Shown here: piece after piece, positions 56,350 to 64,000 of the stretch
Numbering within the stretch: the first letter of the stretch is position 1
How the letters are laid out: the number at the start of each line of letters is the position of its first letter
From: Eurosta solidaginis
Lineage: Eukaryota > Arthropoda > Insecta > Diptera > Tephritidae
Direction of reading: 5' to 3'
DNA: 64,000 nt
Assembly: GCF_040869045.1 (NCBI RefSeq)
Contig: NC_090319.1
Location: 280,151,693 to 280,215,692 of the forward strand
The notes under the pieces: model-generated
What the model saw: the letters and a program-made list of their open reading frames with translations, nothing else
Databases searched by the model: none
What the model was told of the DNA's origin: nothing
Program-made: the position numbers and the translations under genes

Positions 56350-57250
56350 ATTAATAATGAATAAAAAACAATAAATGATGGATACTGAATGAATAATAAT
56401 AAGTATTGAATAACGAGTAATAACTAAGGAATAAATAGTGATGAATGATTAATGAATACTGAATAATAAGTTATTAATAATCACTAATGACATATGAATA
56501 ATGAATAACAATTAATGAATAATGAGCGATGAGTAATAAATAATGAATAGAAATTATTGCATAATAATTAGTGTGTATTTAATAATGAATAATGAATAAT
56601 CAATTATTAATTATGAGTAATAATCAATTAATAATTATGAATAATGAGTTATCCCCCCAGCGGGTTAGGGGATCAGAATATACCCGCGGTAGGTATGCCT
56701 GTCGTAAGAGGTGACTAAAATACCAGATTGAAGGGGCTGTGTAGCGCAACCCTTCAGGTTGCCAGCGCAATATATAGCTCTTCCAAACCCAACTGTCAAC
56801 CTCACCTATCCGCGGCGAATCCTGTTTCACTTCCAGGCGAGGCTCTGGCGACCCCAAGCTCCTCATGGAACTTGGGGGTGGGGAGGGAGGGAATGGCATG
56901 AAGGTTTAATGTGGCCACATAAATCGTTCCCGAGATGGTCGGGCTAGCACCTTAATGGTGCTATGGTACAGGAGCGTACTGGATCTGTATCCGGCAAAGG
57001 ACCATCACATCGATAACACTCCCCAAAGCCTTCGGGGAGCAACCTTATCGCTACAACAACAACAAAAACAATAATGAGTTATGAATGGCGAATAATAAAA
57101 TGTGTAAAACGAGTAATGACGATGGAACAATGAAAAATTAATACTCAAAAACGAACAAAGAGTAAAATATAATGAATAATTGGCAACGAATAATAAATAA
57201 TGAATAATAAATGATGAACAAAGAATAATACATAAATAAACTTCAAAATG
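56350..57250 (+). repeat. Degenerate AATAATGAATA microsatellite, interrupted
   Basis: Runs of AATAATGAATAATGA-type words on both sides of the CAA-tailed element (56350-56652 and 57070-57250). The repeat was present first and was the insertion target. Confidence 0.85.
56653..57069 (+). mobile_element. CAA-tailed short interspersed element with 13-bp target duplication
   Basis: Starts CCCCCCAGCGGGTTAGGGGA and ends in ACAACAACAACAAAAACA. Exact direct repeats AATAATGAGTTAT flank it at 56640-56652 and 57070-57082. It contains GGTATGCCTGTCGTAAGAGG, a GCTCTGGCGACCCCAAGCTC block and AATCGTTCCCGAGATGGTCG. 5' completeness, tail and target duplication mark a retroposed element of the same family as 9050-9375. 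I saw no clear Pol III boxes, so SINE status is uncertain. The 91-codon minus-strand frame inside is incidental. Confidence 0.85.
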
Positions 57251-58390
57251 AGTAATTCTCCATTATAATTCTATTTTTGTGTGCACCTACCGTGTTTGTG
57301 CAAAATTCTTATGTGTCTGTTTGGTATTTGTATAACTGAAAGTAAAAAGTGGATAAAGAAATAATTAACAAAAGTATAAAATTAAACAAAATAGAAAAGA
57401 CCGTAGTGATATTAAAAAAAGACGCCATTAACTCTTCTCTTCAAAGCATTTCGAGGAGCTGGTAAAGGCAACAATTTACTAAAATAGTATAAGCCCCTTA
57501 GCCCTCCTTCTTTCAGTACATTTTAAATATAGCGGAAGAGATGAAAAGGACATCACAGGGTTTATAGAGCTTCTCAAGATCAAACTTATTCAATGTGAAA
57601 AATCAGATATTAACAAACTAAGTTACAGGTAAAATTATGAAAAAAAGATTCTGCAAAATTTGCAAGTATCAAAATTTTCGAAATCTTCAGGGGTCGACTT
57701 TTGCAAATTTCTTATTTCGTACGGGGACCGACCCAGTCTATTCGATTGATAGAACTCTGATATAATTAATTAAGATAACTAGCAATTTGCATTTTTGCGA
57801 ACAAAGTAAAGTGTACTACATGTGTACATATGTATGTATATCGCGCATGGTGATCGATATTAAGCTGATTATCATAATATCCTTATTCCCTTAATACAAC
57901 TACCACTGCTTCGAGATATCTCCACACACATGAAATAAAATAAAGATATTTATATATCATTATACATATTTATCTTTGTTAATTCGCTAAAGCATTTAAT
58001 ATGCATTTGATTCGCACGCAAATGGATTATTTACGCACACCAACGCACGCTTCTTCAAGTCAAGGCATTTGACAGTTAAAACGTTTACTTCGTGCTTCAT
58101 ACAATATTCCTCTTCTTGCTCGGTCTTCGTTTACTCAAATGCTATCTATGTACATTAAGTGACAAATATTATACATATATTTCATACTAAGAATGGTGTT
58201 TACACAGGCAAAAGCACAAAAGTCACTTTAACACAAATAAACACTACTCAAGCCATTACATGGCGTGTGTTAGAGAATCAAAAAAAAAAAATTTTTTTTT
58301 AAGATAGAATCAAAAAATTTTACCACAAGAATCAACAACAATGGACGCAAGTGCCTGGTGTATATATATATATGTGTGTTTGAATATGTA
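57251..58390. other. No gene seen
   Basis: AT-rich DNA with no supported frame. An A-run/T-run pair near 58280-58305 is the only feature. Confidence 0.4.
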
Positions 58391-58391
58391 A

Positions 58392-58963
58392 AGCCCCTGC
58401 CAAAAATTAGATTAGTCTAGGATGAATCTGGGATGAGTCGCAAAGGAGTATGCGACTAATGACAGTTTTTATCTCTTTGTATGAGTTGAACTGTTCCGTT
58501 TGGTTTGAGCATGTCCTATAAAGATACTAATTGCACCCATTTATACCTGAACTGGAACGACAGGACCATTCACTTTTGTACCCATATGGAACCTAATGAA
58601 GACTAATCCCCTTTCTCATCAAAAAGTAAAAGTAAAAAATATATTAAGTCGCCAACTCATTCAAAGAGAAATGGGCGGACGATAATGGAACATATGGTCC
58701 AAGTTATTTAGGTTCAGTATAGGGCTCCGCATTTTCCTTAAATATTTCGAATCAATCACCCGTAATCTTTTTTATTTTACTCACTTTGCCGTTGCCGTTT
58801 TTTTTATGCTTCTTAAAATGGGATACGTATATTTTAAACTGATTAATCCCAACTGTACCCAAACTGGATTAGAGGGATTTAATTATGCCCCAATGAAGAC
58901 AAAAGAGGTCAATCCGAAACTAATCTCTTTAGGGATTAATTGTACGATTTGTTTACAGGGGCC
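58392..58963. mobile_element. Possible TIR element with CCCCTG ends
   Basis: Left GCCCCTGCCAAAAATTAGAT and right, as complement, GGCCCCTGTAAACAAATCG are loosely inverted, with a second inverted match GATTAGT..GGATGAATC against GATTAATCCC. No target duplication was found, so this is tentative. A 63-codon frame at 58806 is unrecognised. Confidence 0.35.
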
Positions 58964-59101
58964 AACGAAAAACAGGAACAACAACTACAAAATGTAAGGT
59001 GTCAGTTGTATGCATGTCAATAAATTTTTGCACCTTTATATTCAAGTGTACCTACTTGTACTTGTATCAAGGATGTAGGAGCATATAGGTATGCATGTAC
59101 G

Positions 59102-59719
59102 TTAGTCCGGGTCGATTTGTGGGGAGGCAAAAAAAATCGCCCATTACTCTGTGAAAATCATATTCTAGGGATCAAAATAAGAAACTTTGCCAAAGGAACC
59201 ATACCTCTAAAACGAATTCTGATGTCCCCCCTTTGGGTCGTAGGGGCAAATTTTGAAAAATCCCACTTTGATATGCCTATGTTTTTTCTTTTTGGAGAAA
59301 TTATTTAGTCAGAACATATGTAAATGAAAAAATGAATTTAACTTAGTAATAGAAAAGAAATTAAAAAAAAATTATTAGAAACTAGCGTTTTTACAACCCC
59401 CTTTTAAAACCAAGGCATCACTGTGATGCATTTGCATGTCGTAAACATAGTTGTGTGGGTCTTTTATTCAACCGTCTTAAAAAATGAAGGTGTCACTGTG
59501 ACACAATTGCCGATCGTAAAATTGCTTGTGTTGTTTTTTTAAGCCACCACAAGACACAGCAGGTAGAATTGAAATTGCCCCTACCCAAAAGTTCGACCCA
59601 AAGGGGGGACATCAGAATTCGTTTTAGAGGTATAGTTCCTTCGGCAAAGTTTCTTATTTTGATCCCTAGAATACGATTTTCACAGAGCAATGGGCGATTT
59701 TTAAATCGACCCGTCCTAA
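59102..59719. mobile_element. 618-bp inverted-repeat MITE with 6-bp target duplication
   Basis: Begins TTAGTCCGGGTCGATTT and ends AAATCGACCCGTCCTAA. Arms of about 145 bases (59102-59247 and 59573-59719) stay inverted through TTTGGGTCGTAGGGGCAA/TTGCCCCTACCC. Direct repeats TGTACG flank it at 59096-59101 and 59720-59725. The centre has two diverged copies of a CACTGTGAYRCA motif. It is non-coding; frames in the arms mirror one another because the DNA is inverted. Superfamily is unknown. Confidence 0.85.
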
Positions 59720-59834
59720 TGTACGTACATTAGATTGGGCTAAGAATATTCATTCATAACGCAAAGTTTATTCAGAAAGTTTTTTAACAAAACTTTAAAA
59801 TATTTTTGAAAATTTTTTTAAATTAAACATGTGT

Positions 59835-60268
59835 GTTATCGACTAGTTATCGGTTTGTTATGAAGTGTTATAAATTTGCTATCGGTAGCAAAGGTTTTCA
59901 ATGAGTTATCGATTTTTTATCAATCAGTGATCGATTTGTCGAAAAGTCAGCGATTAATATCAAAAAATTATCGATTTGTTAGCAAATATTTATCGATTTT
60001 ATATAGAAAATTTACCGACTAACCATGGAAAAGTTACAGACTTGTTATCGGAGTGCTACCAATTCGTTATCAGTGTGTTATCGATTGGTTATCAAAAAAG
60101 TTATCAATTGGCTATCGATTTATTTCCGAAAAACTATCGATTATTTATCGAAAAGTTATTTATTTATTTTGTCGGGTTGTTACCAATATGCTGCCGTTAT
60201 ATCAAAGAGTAAGCGATTTGTTATCAAAAAGTTATGGATTTGTTATCGATTCGTTATAAAATAGATAC
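59835..60268 (+). repeat. Degenerate ~20-bp TTATCGATTTGTTATCAAAA minisatellite
   Basis: More than fifteen TTATCGATT/CTATCGATT-type words at 9-25-base spacing. The complement family of 5165-5402 (TTTTCGATAAATAATCGATA). Overlapping frames in all three plus frames arise from the repeat and encode YRFVIKKLS-like repeats; not genes. Confidence 0.75.
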
Positions 60269-60279
60269 CGATACAAATC

Positions 60280-61490
60280 AATGAAAGCGAAATCTATAAC
60301 AAGCCGTTAAAAAAATTGCAAAAAGTTATATGTAAGTACAATATACTTAGTATATGTTTAGGAGGATATTATTCCTAGATCTTCCAAAATAAGCTTCAAA
60401 TTAAAGGGCGGTCATATATGACTTATTCTGCAGTCTAGGAAGCTCTAACGCACACACGCACACACCTGTGGACTTTTTAAAAAATCTTCCCTTTTTCTTG
60501 TGGCCTGTCTGTTAAAATTCTAATAAAATATTGAAATAAAGCATCAAAAGGTGAAAAATTGTTGAATGATGTAATGTAACTACAGACAGACGTTAATGCA
60601 TGCAAGTAAGTACGGGTGGTGCAAAAATACTCTATTGATATATTCGAAAATATCCACTAATTTTGAGGGATCGAAGTATGTAAATGTGCTAAATGGCTCT
60701 AAAACTTAGAAATCTAGATATTACCTTAAAACCTTTATTGTCTGTTTATATGTATAAATGTATAATAAAACCACGTGGTGCGATCGAAGATATAGAAATC
60801 GGACAGCAAGAATTGCGAGCGGAACTCGCAGAGCAGCTTCTGGCCAAACGTGAAGAGTTGTAGCTATTATGCGAAGCTCAAAATAAAATTCTTCGAAGGA
60901 ATCTTGCCCCTATAGGCTTTTTGAGTAATGTGATTTGTTACTGGGCGGTGATAAGCGAGGAATTACTGAAGCTTCTGATGGGCAATCATTTCTTGATATC
61001 GCGGTTACGTTGGAACATCTCCTGTCGAGCCGGCAATTGTTGGCTCTGCAGAAAAGGCTACCATCTTTTTGTACGAAAAACAGCTTCAGAGGTCTAGTTA
61101 AATTCTTTCAAGTCCCGAAAGCCCCTGGGCTGAGCTATCTTAACATGGGGAATAGGTGGGCCGGGTAAAATGAATTGGCTGTTTACTACTTCTTTATAAG
61201 ATCCCTGCTTTTAGGCCTTCGGCTCGTACTTTATGATAACCTGTAGGAATGGCATCGTTAAGAGATGGAAGAACCCAAACGAAATGTTGGGCTACTTAAC
61301 TGATTAACGGATGGCTTTGCACTGGATAAGAAGGTGGGTGGTGGATACAAAATCACTGTACAGACCGTATAGCGTCGATGCTATCCAAGCGGCACAGTTT
61401 GATCATATGTATATATATATATGTATATATATATATGGTTTGGCAAATTTCGCGCGGATTTCTTAATTCGAATGGGTACAATTGAATCAT
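60280..61490. other. No confident gene; broken frame near 60779-60905
   Basis: The stretch IEIGQQELRAELAEQLLAKR followed by a stop and LLCEAQNKILRRNLAP resembles an alpha-helical protein fragment, perhaps from a retroelement gag, but I cannot name it. A plus-strand frame at 60935-61168 is unrecognised. An (AT)n run lies at 61407-61436. Confidence 0.35.
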
Positions 61491-61494
61491 TCGG

Positions 61495-61830
61495 GTGTTG
61501 AGCATTCGAGACCGCAGATGTATCTCAATTCATCTAAAAAAAAAAACCTTGCCTCCTGCAGGCCGTAAATCGGGTGACAGACGGGCTTCCGAAGTCTTTG
61601 GGTTTATCAAGGCTCATGTACACTTGATAAACAAGGTTGTGAGGGTTGAAGGTACAATGGAATTCCAAACGGTAAGTCTTAATATACTGAAAAACCCTTA
61701 CTCGTGGGGCTCCCAGGAGTATGACGAGATGGAAGCAAGGTATAATGGAAGTCCATCGACTCAGTTCATGTTTGATTGTGAGGCTTTTGCTGGAGCTCAG
61801 GTCATCGGACAATTAATTTATCCATCTTGA
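61495..61830 (+). CDS. Unrecognised 111-codon ORF
   Basis: I do not recognise it. The frame contains FGFIKAHVHLINKVVRVEG, NILKNPYSWGSQEYDEMEAR and STQFMFDCEAFAGAQVIGQL, a normal-looking amino-acid mix unlike the repeat-derived frames elsewhere. There is no clear start context, signal peptide or membrane segment. It could be an exon remnant or part of a decayed mobile-element gene. No splice signals were assessed with confidence. Confidence 0.25.
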   Translation: MLSIRDRRCISIHLKKKTLPPAGRKSGDRRASEVFGFIKAHVHLINKVVRVEGTMEFQTVSLNILKNPYSWGSQEYDEMEARYNGSPSTQFMFDCEAFAGAQVIGQLIYPS

Positions 61831-63640
61831 TGAGTATTGGCACACTTTAATCTTTACAGCTAACGCCATTTCTGTGTCAATGACAAAATGCTTAATTTCC
61901 TGCCCTATATTGCTCCCTTTGATGTTATGACTTAATCTATTTTCCATCATCTTTCACCCTGTCTAATTGCCGAACTTTTAATAGAGCTATGGAGCCGTAT
62001 GTTTGATGGTCTGATTACCTATTTTGTGCGAAATGGAATGCTAAGCTAGATGACAGAAAACACTTGGGCCAAGAAGAGTTTCTTATCGTCACTCATCTTT
62101 AGAAACAAGGCAAAAAGGAAGCTCTAAAGGACCAAGTTCTCATGGTGTTTCTAATGGCGCTATTTGGCGGGGCGAAGAAACTTATTAAAAGCTTTGTTGG
62201 AAGACCAAAACTATTCCATCGGTTATGCTGTAATAATTTAAGCAAGTTTTATTATTACTTATGTGTGAACCTCATAAAAAAATTTCATCGTAATTGTTGA
62301 ATACCCTTCCGCATGTGCATAATGCCAATAGCCACTGCATACACGTATAAACTATGTATATTGATTTATTTACATATGGTTAATGTGCGAATAGTGCTGC
62401 TAAATGTAACGCACACACACTCACACACATAAGTGTAGTATGCAACCACAAATGCTCGCTATGCACTTAAAGAAATAAAACAAATATGCTATTTATGAAC
62501 TTTCCTACCTTAGACACTTTTCTTGTAAACGTACGTGTTAAGTACTGTTTTCTACGTGACACATTTTTTAGGACGTGCCGCAGAGGGAGTAAAAATGCGT
62601 TAACCTACAGGTAGTTGTATGGACATATGCATATTATGTATTTACATAAACGTATGCAAGCATGAAAGACACGCATTTACTACATGCCTGCTTAATGCCA
62701 GTATGAAGTGCTCTCAACATTTATTGATGAGTAAGCGGAGGTGACAATCATACCAAGCTTTTAATTGAATTTAATATTTTTGCATTGTACAGATATGTCT
62801 GAGCCCACCAAAAGAATTTAAGGATTATCAAATATAAGATAACTATGTATGTAGGTACTTGTGGACTTCAAACCTGCAATAGTGACAATAATGGCACAGT
62901 GATATATCCTTTTTTATGCTGATGTTTCCGACAGGATAAGAGTTTGAATCAGGGACCCAAACTGTTATTACTTTTATAATAAATGTGCTTCAGAAAAAAT
63001 TGTTTTTTGAATTTAAATTTTTTAGTCCAAAGAAATTATTAAATTCCGAAAAAAAGTTAAGTCCAGACTTTTATTTTTTAAGGACAGAATAAATATCCGG
63101 CCCGGGAAAAGTATAAGTGTGACACTTGGTTTTAGTTTTGCTATGACAAATTTCTGATGTTACCAACAAAATCTTTCAATTGATTATAAAACTTTGAAAT
63201 CAAGAAATTTATTCTGCGTCTCATAACTATAGCACACATTTTTCTTTAGAGAACTGAAAAGTACAGCTATTTATCCTCACTCATTTCACCCATCAATTTT
63301 TCGAACATCTCTCCTTCATTGAATTGACCGTTACAAAAAAGCAAAACACTTTCTAGATTGTGCTTAAGAAATCGTGTCATAACTATAGCAATCACATTGA
63401 AAATTACTCTCTAAAGGAAAACTAGCTTCTTAACGAACTCATTTTTTGTACGTATAAATCTAAGGCAATGGTTATAAAGATGCCAAGTGGAATAAAATTA
63501 ACTTAAACCGAAAGAAGCAAAATTTTGGGTTGTAAGGAACAAAATTTAAAAAATAGTCAAATTGCAAAAAAAAAATTGATCGGGGTCGCAATGTTGTGAG
63601 CAACTTTTTATTAAAAGTAGTGGAGTATGATAACAAAAGA
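61831..63640. other. No gene seen
   Basis: AT-rich DNA with a CACACACACTCACACAC run near 62411-62428. No frame, inverted termini or tandem repeats were supported. Confidence 0.4.
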
Positions 63641-63644
63641 TTTG

Positions 63645-64000
63645 GGGGTCCAAAACGAAAGCTTTCGGATCGCGAAAGGCGAAAAATAATAACAAACGGC
63701 AGCAATTCCTCGCTGAGCTCTTCAAAATGGGTGACACTTGTAAGAACAAGCGTAGGCAAATAAACAAAATGGGGGATTCTCTAAGAAACTCCAAATATTT
63801 ACCGCCAAGTTTGAACGTTTTTTAGCAGAGCGACATAAAAATGCTCGCATTGAGTTTGCCAAGAAACATATGAAAATGGTACTGGTCTCAAGTAGGGAAG
63901 TTGAATTGCTTTTTTGAACTCATATTTATGTCTCGCCTTTTATTGCAGGCTATATTTTTAGATGAGGACTTAGATGGTCCGGGCGGAAATAAAGGATATG
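63645..64000 (+). pseudogene. Tc1/mariner transposase relic, runs off the right edge
   Basis: Through several frameshifts the plus strand gives GPKRKLSDRERRKII, resembling the second helix-turn-helix region, then ERHKNARIEFAKKHMKM, the strongly conserved R..FA..H block, and near the edge IFLDEDLDGPGGNKGY, resembling the SDE.....G..G catalytic region. Stops and shifts make it inactive. The rest of the catalytic domain would lie beyond 64000. Confidence 0.6.

Noticed and set aside
59976..60264. Three overlapping frames with LSIGYQKSY-like repeats
   Set aside because: They are translations of the TTATCGATT minisatellite in all three frames.

Overview
The window looks like repeat-dense, non-genic DNA from a higher dipteran, most likely a tephritid fruit fly. 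This assignment is inferred from AT-rich DNA and fly-type repeats: (GTCY)n-bearing DINE-1/mini-me-like elements, a tRNA-Gly-headed SINE, a Penelope-like element and Ty3/Gypsy, LINE and Tc1 relics. I found no convincing host protein-coding gene, no rRNA and no free-standing tRNA gene. Nearly everything recognisable is mobile or tandemly repeated DNA, mostly decayed.

Layout. 0-5.4 kb: an inverted-repeat unit split by a 2.3-kb DINE-1/Helentron-like element, then degenerate short-period repeats. 6-13.2 kb: two more Helentron-like elements, a short CAA-tailed repeat and weak LINE debris. 13.4-15 kb: a TIR element (family T) carrying a SINE. 15-20 kb: mostly unassigned DNA with LINE debris and a 249-bp hAT-type MITE. 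20.3-31.1 kb: an antisense SINE with a perfect 17-bp target duplication, a fourth Helentron-like element, a second family-T element split by a Penelope-like element with RT, GIY-YIG nuclease and a candidate hammerhead ribozyme, and a fifth Helentron-like element with an expanded ~127-bp array. 31.2-32.7 kb: a split LINE relic.

33.3-51.9 kb is the centrepiece, a nested mosaic. An old Helentron-like relic is interrupted twice. The first interruption is a 13.3-kb head-to-tail array of three canonical Helitrons (5' TC, 3' hairpin plus CTAG), each carrying a large GC-rich 89-bp satellite block. The second is a 4.3-kb Ty3/Gypsy element in antisense (TG..CA ends, ATAT target duplication), itself deleted for RT/RNase H/most of integrase and invaded by a 5'-truncated LINE that makes an in-frame protease-reverse transcriptase fusion.

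52.5-64 kb: a composite fold-back with an internal SINE-like head, a LINE ORF1 tail, a 123-bp minisatellite, a CAA-tailed repeat with a 13-bp target duplication inside an AATAATG-type microsatellite, a 618-bp inverted-repeat MITE, a TATCGATT-type minisatellite, an unrecognised 111-codon ORF and a Tc1/mariner relic at the right edge.

The parts do not form a pathway. The window records successive insertions, and the order of many events can be read from which element interrupts which.
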